Numbered from the stretch's first letter, positions 53,206-62,832 are shown. The stretch is DNA of 64,000 bases from an uncultured Pelagibacteraceae bacterium (GCA_902635335.1 CACPNO010000001.1:1-64000); one strand, 5' to 3'. The notes: generated by a model from the letters alone, not told the origin. Made by a program: numbers and translations.

Positions 53206-54089
53206 CTGTACTAGTAGATAAAAATAGTAAGATAATTATCCAGGGTTTTACAGGTAAAATGGGCTCTTTTCATGCGGATGAGATGATAAAATATGGCTCA
53301 AATGTAGTCGGTGGAGTAACTCCAGGAAAAGGAGGCTCAAAGCATTTAGATTTACCGGTTTTTAATACAGTTAAAGATGCTGTTAATGAAACAGGAGCTG
53401 ATGCATCTATTTTATTTGTTCCCCCAGCTTTTGCAGCCGACTCTGCGATGGAAGCAGCAGACGCTGGAATAAAAATATGTGTAGCAATAGTTGATGGAAT
53501 ACCTTCTCACGATATGATCAGAATCAAAAGGTATATGAGAAGATACACTAAAAGTTCTAAAATGACATTAGTTGGACCAAACTGTGCTGGAATTATTAGT
53601 CCTGGAAAATCAATGTTAGGAATAATGCCTGGACATATTTATAAAGAAGGTAGAATTGGAATTATTAGTAGATCAGGAACATTAGGCTATGAGGCTGCCC
53701 AACAACTAAAAAACTTAAATATTGGTGTTTCAACAAGTGTAGGAATTGGAGGGGACCCAATTAATGGTAGCTCATTTAGAGATATAATAGAAAAGTTTGA
53801 AACAGATGACGAGACAGATGCAATATTGATGATTGGTGAAATTGGTGGTCCACAAGAGGTTGCAGCAGGTGAATTTGCAAAAGAAAATATGAAGAAACCA
53901 GTTATTGCTTATATAGCTGGACTAACTGCACCAAAAGGAAGAGTGATGGGTCATGCAGGTGCAATAGTTTCAGCTTACGGAGAAAGCGCAATTGAAAAAG
54001 TTGAAATTTTAAAAGAGTGTGGAATTACAATTTCTAAAAATCCATCTGTTATGGGTGATACAGTAAAATCAGTTCTAGAAAAAATATAA
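53202..54089 (+). CDS. mtkB: acyl-CoA synthetase alpha subunit, probable malate-CoA ligase MtkB
   Basis: IIQGFTGKMGSFHADEMIKYGSNVVGGVTPGKGG; GPNCAGIISPGKSMLGIMPGHI; RVMGHAGAIVS active-site His region. Confidence 0.78.
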   Translation: MTVLVDKNSKIIIQGFTGKMGSFHADEMIKYGSNVVGGVTPGKGGSKHLDLPVFNTVKDAVNETGADASILFVPPAFAADSAMEAADAGIKICVAIVDGIPSHDMIRIKRYMRRYTKSSKMTLVGPNCAGIISPGKSMLGIMPGHIYKEGRIGIISRSGTLGYEAAQQLKNLNIGVSTSVGIGGDPINGSSFRDIIEKFETDDETDAILMIGEIGGPQEVAAGEFAKENMKKPVIAYIAGLTAPKGRVMGHAGAIVSAYGESAIEKVEILKECGITISKNPSVMGDTVKSVLEKI

Positions 54090-54091
54090 TA

Positions 54092-54457
54092 ATGAGTTAC
54101 GATGACAATAATATATTTGCAAAAATATTAAGAAATGAGATACCTTGTAATAAAATTTATGAGGATGAATTCGTTTTATCTTTTCATGATATAAATCCTC
54201 AAAAAAAAATTCATGCTTTAGTAATTCCAAAAGGAAAATATGTTGACTTGGATGATTTTAGTCAAAACGCATCATCTGAAGAAATGGTTGGATTATTAAA
54301 AGGTATAAATACTGTAGCAAAGAAATTAAATATATCTGTTGATACCGGCAAAGGATATAGAGCGCTAGCAAATATAAGCGAAGATGGAGGACAAGAAGTT
54401 CCACATTTGCATTTTCATTTGTTTGGTGGGGAGAAAATCGGTAAAATGGTCTCGTGA
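54092..54457 (+). CDS. HIT family protein
   Basis: NIFAKILRNEIPCNKIYEDEFVLSFHDINPQ; HLHFHLFGG. Confidence 0.95.
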   Translation: MSYDDNNIFAKILRNEIPCNKIYEDEFVLSFHDINPQKKIHALVIPKGKYVDLDDFSQNASSEEMVGLLKGINTVAKKLNISVDTGKGYRALANISEDGGQEVPHLHFHLFGGEKIGKMVS

Positions 54458-54966
54458 AAATTAATGTAGATAGAAGTTTTTTAGAGATAAATTCAATAAG
54501 TGACCTAAACCGTTCAAAAAGTCCAGGTTCAAATTTTAAAATTAGTGAAGTAGACCCACCAGATTTCCATCTAAACAAATTTTTCTATAAGCAAATTGGA
54601 AAAAAGCATAGATGGATAGATAGATTAACCTGGGGAGATAAAAAATGGATTGAGTATGTTGAAAATCCTAGAATAAAAACCTTTATTTTAAAGGATAATA
54701 ACAACCTAGCTGGATATTATGAAACTATTCGTGATCTGGACCATAATCATTCTGAAATCGCATATTTTGGTATTTTGGAGGAATATTTTGGAAGAAAATG
54801 TGGTGGCTATCTTCTTTCTGAGGCTATTAAGAAATTATTTGAGGAAGGTATGACAAGAGTTTGGCTCCACACTTGTTCACTAGATCATGAAAATGCAATT
54901 AAAAATTATTTAGCCAGAGGAATGCAGGTATTTAAATCTGAAAAAATAAATGTTGAGGTTAATTAA
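54454..54966 (+). CDS. GNAT family N-acetyltransferase
   Basis: FGILEEYFGRKCGGYLLSEAIKKLFEEGMTRVWLHTCSLDHENAIKNYLARGM; GTG start overlapping upstream stop (GTGA). Confidence 0.88.
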   Translation: MKINVDRSFLEINSISDLNRSKSPGSNFKISEVDPPDFHLNKFFYKQIGKKHRWIDRLTWGDKKWIEYVENPRIKTFILKDNNNLAGYYETIRDLDHNHSEIAYFGILEEYFGRKCGGYLLSEAIKKLFEEGMTRVWLHTCSLDHENAIKNYLARGMQVFKSEKINVEVN

Positions 54967-55516
54967 TATACTTTTGTAAAGAAAATATTTTTTCTTCAAC
55001 ATTAACATTTACATTAATATCACTTAAAAAAGTTTGTATTAGATTTTGGTATATGTCTTTTGTCTCCCAACCTATTAAATCTAAACTTTCTTTATCAAAA
55101 AAAACCTTAATTTGGTTATTTTCGTATTCAAAATTAAATACATAATAAAAAGGGTAATTTTTGTCATTTTCTACTTTTTTCATTTTTGAAATTAAAAACT
55201 TTTTATCTAAAATAAAATTTAAAGGTGTTTTATCTAAAGGATATCTATAATAATTTTTTATTTTATCTGAATTAATAACTAAAGATTTACCATTCGAAAC
55301 TAAGATTTTATTGTAAATATCATAATACTTACAAAGAATTTTTTTCGGATATAAAATAATACACTCACCTTTTTCAATATTATTATTATCTATCTTTTGT
55401 ATAAATTTAAATTCCAAAGAATTTATTTTTTCCAAATGACTTATAATTTCTTGATTTGAACTATGTGCATTTAAATTAAAAAATAAAATGAAAAAATAAA
55501 TTAAACATTTTCTCAT
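54959..55516 (-). CDS. LolA-like outer-membrane lipoprotein carrier
   Basis: N-terminal signal; SLEFKFIQKIDNNNIEKGECIILYPKKILCKY; adjacent to ftsK. Confidence 0.8.
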   Translation of the reverse strand: MRKCLIYFFILFFNLNAHSSNQEIISHLEKINSLEFKFIQKIDNNNIEKGECIILYPKKILCKYYDIYNKILVSNGKSLVINSDKIKNYYRYPLDKTPLNFILDKKFLISKMKKVENDKNYPFYYVFNFEYENNQIKVFFDKESLDLIGWETKDIYQNLIQTFLSDINVNVNVEEKIFSLQKYIN

Positions 55517-57600
55517 TTAAGAACTTCTCTTTTACCAACGTGATTCGCTTGACTTACTTCTCCGTTTGCCTCCATTTGATCAACTATTCTAGCTGCTCTA
55601 TTGTAACCAATTTGTAATTTTCTTTGTAGAAAAGATGTCGATGCTTTTCTCTCAGATTTAACTATTTCAAGGGCTGTATTGTACAATTCATCTAAGTTTT
55701 CATTATCTTTTGAATTATTATTAATTTCTTTTCCGTCTGCAAAATTTAGAATTTCATCCACATAATCTGGCTCAGCCTGATTTCTTAAGAAGTTATTTAT
55801 TTTCTCAATTTCTCCTTCCGATACAAATGGCGCATGGATTCTCGTCATTCTGTTAGCAGAGGTCATATAAAGCATATCTCCTTTACCTAACAATTGCTCA
55901 GCTCCTTGTTCTCCAAGAATTGTTCTACTATCTATTTTAGATGTAACTTGAAATGATATTCTAGTTGGAAAATTAGCTTTTATTGTTCCTGTGATTACAT
56001 CAACACTTGGTCTTTGAGTAGCCATTATTATATGTATTCCAGCTGCTCTCGCCATTTGTGAAAGTTTTTGAATATAATTCTCTATGTCCTTTCCAGCAAC
56101 CAACATTAAATCTGACATCTCATCAACTATTACAACAATATAAGGCATAGAAACCTTATGTTTTTCGTTATATCCATCAATATTTCTAACCCCAACTTTC
56201 GTCATTAATTTGTATCTATTTTCCATTTCTTTAACAACCCAACCTAAAACTGAAGCAGCTCTTTTTGCTTCTGTTATTACTGGACACAGCAAATGAGGAA
56301 TTCCTTCGTATGTTGATAATTCTAACATTTTAGGATCGATCAATATAAATTTGCATTTTTCCGGGGAGTGTTTGTATAAAAGGGATAAAATAATTGTATT
56401 AATACAAACTGATTTACCTGAACCAGTTGTACCAGCTATTAGCAAATGAGGCATACTGCTTAAATCACTTGTTATTGGCAACCCAGAAATACTTTTACCA
56501 AGAGCAATCGGGAGTTTTATGTCTTTCTTTTTATAACTAGAGTCAGAAATTATTTCACTTAAGAAAACATTCTCGCGTTGAGGTTTAGGTAATTCAACTC
56601 CTATAGTATTGCTTCCAGGAATTGTTGCAATCCTTGCAGATTCTGAACTAGTATTTCTAGCAATATCCTCAGAAAGATTAATTATCTTTGATACTTTAAC
56701 ACCTGGAGCAGGTTCAAACTCATATAATGTAACAACAGGACCTTGGCTAACTTTTTTAACCTCTCCTTCTACGCTAAAATCTAATAAAATTTTTTCTAAC
56801 ATTTTTTCATCGATCTTATTTTCTGATGGATTTTTATCTTTCTTTGAAGGATTTTTTAAAAAGTCTAATGAGGGTAATTTATATTTAATAACTTTTTTAT
56901 TTGGCTGAGTCGTATTTTTATCAAATGAAAAGTTTTCTTGGACCCTAGTTTCATTATTAAGATATTCAGCTTCATCTAATAAATTTTCATTATAATTTTC
57001 AACAGTACTTATAGAAGGTGCCTTTTTAGATCTAGAGAAAATTATTAACAAGAATTTTAAATATCTTAACTTGAAATTAATACTAAGAAGAAAAAATAAT
57101 GATATTAAAATAATTAAAATTACATAACTAATTTGATTATTTAAGTTTATTAAATTCATAAAAAAGGTCTCTTCAAACAAATTACCTAAAAATCCATTAT
57201 TTCCATTAATTGTAAGCCAGTATGTTTCAGTATGGAAAGCTGTAAAGAATAACGTTCCTGTTATAGAATATAGAATTGTAAAAAATAAACTTTCAATAAT
57301 ATGTAAAATTTTTTTTTCGATTATTACTGATATAGATATAAACAAAAAAGAAATCGGTACTAATAATGAGATTAAACCGATTGATTGAAATAAAATATCA
57401 GAGGCATAGCTGCCTTTTGAGCCTAATAAATTCTTAATTTCTGTATTCTCTGGAAAAATAAAGTTAGGATCTTCAGGTGAGTAGCTAATTAATGATGCTA
57501 GGAGTAACATAGACAAACAAAGTAAGGCTAAACCCATTAATTCAGATAACCTTTTCAGAAGAAAACTTGTTGTATTATCTACTAAATTTTTAATTTTCAT
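55513..57600 (-). CDS. ftsK: DNA translocase FtsK
   Basis: N-terminal TM segments; MPHLLIAGTTGSGKSVCINTII; C-terminal winged helix ASTSFLQRKLQIGYNRAARIVDQMEANGEV. Confidence 0.97.
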   Translation of the reverse strand: MKIKNLVDNTTSFLLKRLSELMGLALLCLSMLLLASLISYSPEDPNFIFPENTEIKNLLGSKGSYASDILFQSIGLISLLVPISFLFISISVIIEKKILHIIESLFFTILYSITGTLFFTAFHTETYWLTINGNNGFLGNLFEETFFMNLINLNNQISYVILIILISLFFLLSINFKLRYLKFLLIIFSRSKKAPSISTVENYNENLLDEAEYLNNETRVQENFSFDKNTTQPNKKVIKYKLPSLDFLKNPSKKDKNPSENKIDEKMLEKILLDFSVEGEVKKVSQGPVVTLYEFEPAPGVKVSKIINLSEDIARNTSSESARIATIPGSNTIGVELPKPQRENVFLSEIISDSSYKKKDIKLPIALGKSISGLPITSDLSSMPHLLIAGTTGSGKSVCINTIILSLLYKHSPEKCKFILIDPKMLELSTYEGIPHLLCPVITEAKRAASVLGWVVKEMENRYKLMTKVGVRNIDGYNEKHKVSMPYIVVIVDEMSDLMLVAGKDIENYIQKLSQMARAAGIHIIMATQRPSVDVITGTIKANFPTRISFQVTSKIDSRTILGEQGAEQLLGKGDMLYMTSANRMTRIHAPFVSEGEIEKINNFLRNQAEPDYVDEILNFADGKEINNNSKDNENLDELYNTALEIVKSERKASTSFLQRKLQIGYNRAARIVDQMEANGEVSQANHVGKREVLK

Positions 57601-57663
57601 TTTATCACTAATGATTTGTCACTTTGTATCATTTAATTTTTGCTGATAAAATTAAATAATATT

Positions 57664-58725
57664 ATGAATATTTGTCTTTTAGGAAATAATTTAACAAATT
57701 TAGTTTTAGCAAACATATTACTCAAGAAAAGGATCAACGTTGATATTATCTCACAAACTAATCCATTAATATTAACAAATACAGTTAGGACAATCGCTAT
57801 ATCAAATGAAAATTATAAATTTTTGAGAGAAAATATTAAAGGAATTTCCAATTTGGGGTGGCCAACAGAAAAAATTAAAATTTATTCTGACAAAAACAAA
57901 TCATCAGAGTTATTTGAGTTCAAAAATAAACATCAAAAAAATTTTTACTTATTTAAATATAGTACATTACATAATTTGATGAAAAAAAATAAATCTTTAA
58001 AATTTATTAAACTTAAAAATTATAATTTAGATATTATTAAAAAAAGAAACTATGATTTAATTATTAACTCAGAACAAAATAATCCAATAACAAAAAAGTA
58101 TTTTCAAAAAAAAATAGAAAAAAATTATAAGTCTTTAGCTCACACAGCAATAATAGATCACAAAAAAGTTGAAAATAAAATTGCTAATCAAATTTTTACA
58201 AAAAAAGGTCCTATAGCATTTCTTCCTTTGTCTAATAATCAAACTTCAATTGTATTTTCAAATAATTCAACTAAACTAATTGACAAATTAAATCTTCTTC
58301 AAATCATTAATAAATGTAATCATCAATATATGATCACTAAAATTAGTGAAGTTGAGTCTATTAGCATTAAATTCTTGGTACTTAGAGACTATTTTTATAA
58401 AAATATTCTATCTTTTGGAGATTTAATTCATAAAGTTCACCCACTGGCAGGACAAGGGTTCAATATGACAATAAGAGATATAAAATCGCTATTAAATATA
58501 TTAGATGAAAATATTAAATCAGGTATTAATGACGGAGAAATAATTGCCCAAAAATTTCAAGAAAAAAATAAACATTTGAATTTTATCTATGGATTAGGAA
58601 TAGACATTATAAATACCTTTTTCAACCTCGATAGTAAGTTAAAAAATAATTTATCAGAACCGATGTTTAAACTTTTAAAAGGCAATAAACTTTTGAACAA
58701 ATATGCAACTTTCTTATCTAATTGA
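57664..58725 (+). CDS. UbiH/UbiF/Coq6-family FAD hydroxylase
   Basis: FAD-binding N-terminus; FGDLIHKVHPLAGQGFNMTIRDIKSL. Confidence 0.85.
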   Translation: MNICLLGNNLTNLVLANILLKKRINVDIISQTNPLILTNTVRTIAISNENYKFLRENIKGISNLGWPTEKIKIYSDKNKSSELFEFKNKHQKNFYLFKYSTLHNLMKKNKSLKFIKLKNYNLDIIKKRNYDLIINSEQNNPITKKYFQKKIEKNYKSLAHTAIIDHKKVENKIANQIFTKKGPIAFLPLSNNQTSIVFSNNSTKLIDKLNLLQIINKCNHQYMITKISEVESISIKFLVLRDYFYKNILSFGDLIHKVHPLAGQGFNMTIRDIKSLLNILDENIKSGINDGEIIAQKFQEKNKHLNFIYGLGIDIINTFFNLDSKLKNNLSEPMFKLLKGNKLLNKYATFLSN

Positions 58726-58731
58726 ATATTA

Positions 58732-59373
58732 TTATTGTAAAGTTTTGTTATTAAAATTGTCTAAAATATAAGTATTTAGAATTTCTTCTAACTTCTCTTT
58801 TCTTATATTTAAATCCTTACTTTCAAGTAAAACTTGTTTTTCTTCTAATGAAAACGGAGATGCCATAGATAATGTGTTAACTGTTTGGTCTAAACTTTGT
58901 TTTTCGATCTCTTTCCAATTAATTTCATATCCTTGTTTTTTAAAAAGTCCTTTAAGATTTTGAAATATTAATTTTAAGTCTGAAAATTTGATTGAATCTT
59001 TCTTTTCAACTAAATCACCATAAAAATCACTATATTCTACTTTGCATTCTCTAAATAAGTTATCATTAATAACTTCGTCTGTAATTTTAAACCTACAAAT
59101 CCCATTTAAAACTATCAAATATCTTCCATCATCGGTTTCATTAAAACTTGTAATTTTACCAGCACAACCAACACTGTGTAAATCAGGTTTTTTTAACTCT
59201 CCTGTCTTTTTGGGCTGTATCATACCTATAATTCTGTTACTTTTCATACACTTATCTATCATCTGAACATATCTTGGCTCGAAGATATTTAATGGAACAG
59301 TTGTTCGGGGAAAGATTATAAAATTTGAAAGTGGAAAAACTGGTAATATATTTGGAAGATCTTCTTTTTTCAT
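58732..59373 (-). CDS. LON substrate-binding (PUA-like) domain protein
   Basis: LPVFPLSNFIIFPRTTVPLNIFEPRYVQMI; no AAA+ or protease domain. Confidence 0.9.
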   Translation of the reverse strand: MKKEDLPNILPVFPLSNFIIFPRTTVPLNIFEPRYVQMIDKCMKSNRIIGMIQPKKTGELKKPDLHSVGCAGKITSFNETDDGRYLIVLNGICRFKITDEVINDNLFRECKVEYSDFYGDLVEKKDSIKFSDLKLIFQNLKGLFKKQGYEINWKEIEKQSLDQTVNTLSMASPFSLEEKQVLLESKDLNIRKEKLEEILNTYILDNFNNKTLQ

Positions 59374-59399
59374 ATTTTTTAAAATATAACAAATAATTA

Positions 59400-61043
59400 A
59401 TGAATTCAAATAATTTTGGCAAAGAAAAAAAAAAAATTCTTAAACTATTTAAAGAAAAAGAATATTTAGAAGTTTCTAAACTAGGATCTCTATTGCACCA
59501 ACAAACACCTGAGGATAGTGATTTAGTTCATATATTAGGACTAACTTCTATTAACACTCAAAACTTCTTAGAAGCCGAAAATTATTTTAAAAAACTTTTG
59601 ATATTAAAAAAAAGTGATGAAGCCTACTATACTTTAGGTAATATTCAGAAAAAGATAAAAAAATATGAAAATGCTATTTCATCTTTTGAAAATGCAATAA
59701 AACTTAACCCTAAATTTTCTGAAGCTTTTAATAATTTAGGAAACACTAAAAAATTGATCCACAAAAGAGATGAGGCTATATCTCATTATAGAAAAGCAAT
59801 AAGTTTAAAAGAGGACAATATTCCAGCACTTATAAACTTATCAATAATTTTAAAAGAAAATAATAATTATAAAGAGTTGATAAATATATACAAAAAAATA
59901 TTAAATTTAGATTCTAAAAATATTAAGACAATTTATAATCTAGGAACCGCCCATCTTTTTTTAGGAAATTCATTAGAAAGTAGAAAATGTTTCGAAAAAG
60001 TAATTGAACTTGATAACTTTAATATTCCGAGTTTTAGGAATTATGTTTCAATAACATCAATAAATAAAACTAATAAAGTATTCAAACAATTTGAAAAAAT
60101 TGATTTATCTAAATTAGATCATATAAATAAAATCTTAATTTTAGATGCTTTAAGTAAATGTTATTTTGATTTGAATAAAGTTGACCTTGCATTTAATTGT
60201 CTTAATAGATCAAATTTATTAAAAAAAGAACAATCAAAATTTTCTATGCATGATGAAGAAAAATTATTTCAAAAAATTAAATACTTATTTTCAAAAATAA
60301 ATAATGACGAGTTGCAATATGATGATAAAATTAAAAGCACGCCTGTTTTCATTGTTGGAATGCCAAGATCAGGTACTTCACTTATTGAACAAATTTTATC
60401 AACGCATTCCCAAATCTATGGAGCTGGAGAGCTCAATTATTTTCAGAAAATTGTTGTAAAGGCTGGTTTTGAAATACCAAATAAAAATCATAAATATTTT
60501 GCAGATATAAGAAAATCTTATTATGAGAAAATAAATAAAATATCTAATACCACTTTCATTATTGACAAATTACCATCAAATTTTAGATGGATAGGTTTTA
60601 TTTTAAAATCATTTCCAGAGGCAAAAATTATTCATATTCAAAGAAATCCAATGGCTGTTTGTTGGTCTAATTATAAAACTTTTTTTATAGATCAAGGTTT
60701 GGATTTTAATTTAACTCAAAAAGATGTAGCCCAATATTATTCTATGTACTCAGATTTAATGAATTTTTGGAATAACAAATTTAAAAATAATATCTTAACA
60801 GTAAATTACGAAATTTTTGTTAATAACTTTGAACAAAACACAAAAAAAATTTTAAATTATCTAGATTTAGAATGGGAAGATCAATTATTAGAATATGCAA
60901 AAACTAGTAGACCAGTTACAACTGCTTCACACAATCAAGTAAGAGAAAAAATTAAAAAAGATACATCTGATCAATGGAAGAAGTATACAAATTACCTTGG
61001 TATTATGCGTGATACTTTAACAAGTTTAAAAATAAAATACTAA
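59400..61043 (+). CDS. TPR-repeat sulfotransferase family protein
   Basis: TPR array followed by FIVGMPRSGTSLIEQILSTHSQIYGAGEL and IIHIQRNPMAVCWSNYKTFF. Confidence 0.92.
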   Translation: MNSNNFGKEKKKILKLFKEKEYLEVSKLGSLLHQQTPEDSDLVHILGLTSINTQNFLEAENYFKKLLILKKSDEAYYTLGNIQKKIKKYENAISSFENAIKLNPKFSEAFNNLGNTKKLIHKRDEAISHYRKAISLKEDNIPALINLSIILKENNNYKELINIYKKILNLDSKNIKTIYNLGTAHLFLGNSLESRKCFEKVIELDNFNIPSFRNYVSITSINKTNKVFKQFEKIDLSKLDHINKILILDALSKCYFDLNKVDLAFNCLNRSNLLKKEQSKFSMHDEEKLFQKIKYLFSKINNDELQYDDKIKSTPVFIVGMPRSGTSLIEQILSTHSQIYGAGELNYFQKIVVKAGFEIPNKNHKYFADIRKSYYEKINKISNTTFIIDKLPSNFRWIGFILKSFPEAKIIHIQRNPMAVCWSNYKTFFIDQGLDFNLTQKDVAQYYSMYSDLMNFWNNKFKNNILTVNYEIFVNNFEQNTKKILNYLDLEWEDQLLEYAKTSRPVTTASHNQVREKIKKDTSDQWKKYTNYLGIMRDTLTSLKIKY

Positions 61044-61215
61044 ATTAATCTCTATAGTTAAGTTTCTTAAAATCGTTCTTAAATATTTAATAAGCAATAT
61101 ATTTTTGATTAGGTGTAAGATTTTTTTCCACTTATTTTTATTTTGTGTACTTGTAATTGTTTCTGGAAAACCTTTCTCTCTTTCTTGATATTTTAGTTGT
61201 TCAATATCAATAATT
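61026..61215 (-). pseudogene. possible decayed C-terminal remnant of a sulfotransferase
   Basis: Stop-free minus frame IIDIEQLKYQEREKGFPETITSTQNKNKWKKILHLIKN..., no start codon; resembles LxxxExxxGFxE...WKKIL of the intact sulfotransferases in this window. Confidence 0.35.
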
Positions 61216-61231
61216 TAGATCGATTTTACAT

Positions 61232-62530
61232 TTAAAGTTCATTTTTTCTGAAATCGATTTGATTTTTTAATCGTAAATTTAAAAAATTAGGTGATGCTTT
61301 CATTTTATAAAATTTTTTAAAGGACTCATCTCCAATTAACTCGGCATAATTTAACCAATTTTTAATTATTAAAAAGTCAGACAGATTCACTTTATTAATA
61401 GATTCTACTATTACTCTTTTATCTCTGTTTGGAGACTCGTCGTCTATAATTTTTTCAAATTTTTTCCACGTCTCACTGTAAAGCATTTTTTGTGGACCAT
61501 TTAAGTTAATTTTTTTAAAATCGGGATATTTTTGATAATATTCTGTGCAACCGTGTTTTATCTCAATATTTTTGTAATTAATACCGAATTCATTCAATTT
61601 AACTTTTGTGGTTTCACATATATTTTTAGCATCATCTAGACCTGTGCAATAAATAAATCCTTTATAGTTTTCTTTAACTTGATATCTAGTTTCAACCATA
61701 CATTTTCTGATATGATTTGATAAAAAATCAGAATTAAATAAAAATAATAATTTTATTAATTGAAAAACATTCGTAGTATTGATCTGTACCTTATAACAAC
61801 CAAAGCAATATTCTGGTATTATACTGAATTTATCAAAAACTTTAAAATGTCTTTTACAATCTAAGTTTAATCTATTTCTTCTAAAAATTTCAGTTTTATT
61901 ATAATCTATTTGACTATTTTCTTTTTCTAGTGTTTTCTCAATTTCTTCAATTATTGGTATTATATCTAAATTTTTTGATATATCAGTAATTTTCTTGTTG
62001 TAAAAAAAATCTAATATTTGTTTATTTAGTTGTAATATATAGTTATCCGTTTCATCATTCGGGACTACATAATTTAATATATCAATCAATAAAATATTAC
62101 AATTTTTATTCCTCTTATTAATTGTTAAAGCTTTTACAAAATTTTTTATAGCATTTTGATATTCTCCAATATGCACATAACACATTCCCAAATTTTGATA
62201 AGGAGATACAATATTATTATTCTTTTCTATACACTTAATAAAATATTTTATAGCTATGTTTACTTTGCCAAGCTGAAAAAGTGTAACAGCTAAATTATTG
62301 TAGACTTCAAAAGATCCATCTTCATGAGAAAGTAATTTGTTATGATAAATAAGTGAATTTTCCCATTCTTGTGATAAAAAATATATTGATGCATAGAGCT
62401 GTAATTTAAAAATTTTAAAATTCTTGTTTTCAGGAATTTTATCCAAAAGTTTTAAAGCATTTTTAAAATCTCTATTGTTATACTTTATTATTATATCTTT
62501 GAATTCAGATGGAAAGTTTATAGATGGCAT
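61232..62530 (-). CDS. TPR-repeat protein with uncharacterised Cys/His-containing C-terminal region
   Basis: TPR units (KNFKIFKLQLYASIYFLSQEWENSLIYHNKLL..., NNIVSPYQNLGMCYVHIGEYQNAIKNF); CKRHFKVF...YCFGCYKV...KHGCTEYYQKYPDFKKINLNGPQ. Confidence 0.72.
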   Translation of the reverse strand: MPSINFPSEFKDIIIKYNNRDFKNALKLLDKIPENKNFKIFKLQLYASIYFLSQEWENSLIYHNKLLSHEDGSFEVYNNLAVTLFQLGKVNIAIKYFIKCIEKNNNIVSPYQNLGMCYVHIGEYQNAIKNFVKALTINKRNKNCNILLIDILNYVVPNDETDNYILQLNKQILDFFYNKKITDISKNLDIIPIIEEIEKTLEKENSQIDYNKTEIFRRNRLNLDCKRHFKVFDKFSIIPEYCFGCYKVQINTTNVFQLIKLLFLFNSDFLSNHIRKCMVETRYQVKENYKGFIYCTGLDDAKNICETTKVKLNEFGINYKNIEIKHGCTEYYQKYPDFKKINLNGPQKMLYSETWKKFEKIIDDESPNRDKRVIVESINKVNLSDFLIIKNWLNYAELIGDESFKKFYKMKASPNFLNLRLKNQIDFRKNEL

Positions 62531-62658
62531 ATTTAGTGATCATATTTATCATAAAATAAAATTAATCTACACACTCAGAAGACAGTTGATTAAATTTCAC
62601 ATATTTTGCCTATTGCTTAATTATTAAAAAGCTAATAGTTTCAACACTTATAGAACAG

Positions 62659-62705
62659 GCGGGCATAGCTCAGTGGTAGAGCGTCTCGTTGCCAACGAGG
62701 TAGTC
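62659..62705 (+). tRNA. tRNA-Gly(GCC), 5' part only (truncated)
   Basis: GCGGGCATAGCTCAGTGGTAGAGCGTCTCGTTGCCAACGAGGTAGTC: acceptor 5' strand, D-arm and complete anticodon arm (GCC); no T-arm or 3' acceptor strand follows. Confidence 0.8.
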
Positions 62706-62758
62706 CTTAGTTTTTTATCCTTGCTAATCTTAGTCTTTCTCAACGTCTAGTTAATCTC

Positions 62759-62787
62759 GACACACTCATGACACACTTCGACACAGA
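62759..62787 (+). repeat. three short direct repeats GACACACT / GACACACT / GACACAGA
   Basis: Copies begin at 62759, 62770 and 62780 (11- and 10-bp spacing). Confidence 0.55.
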
Positions 62788-62832
62788 AAAGAAAAACTAT
62801 GGTGAGTGGAATAAAATATAATTGTAATTAAA

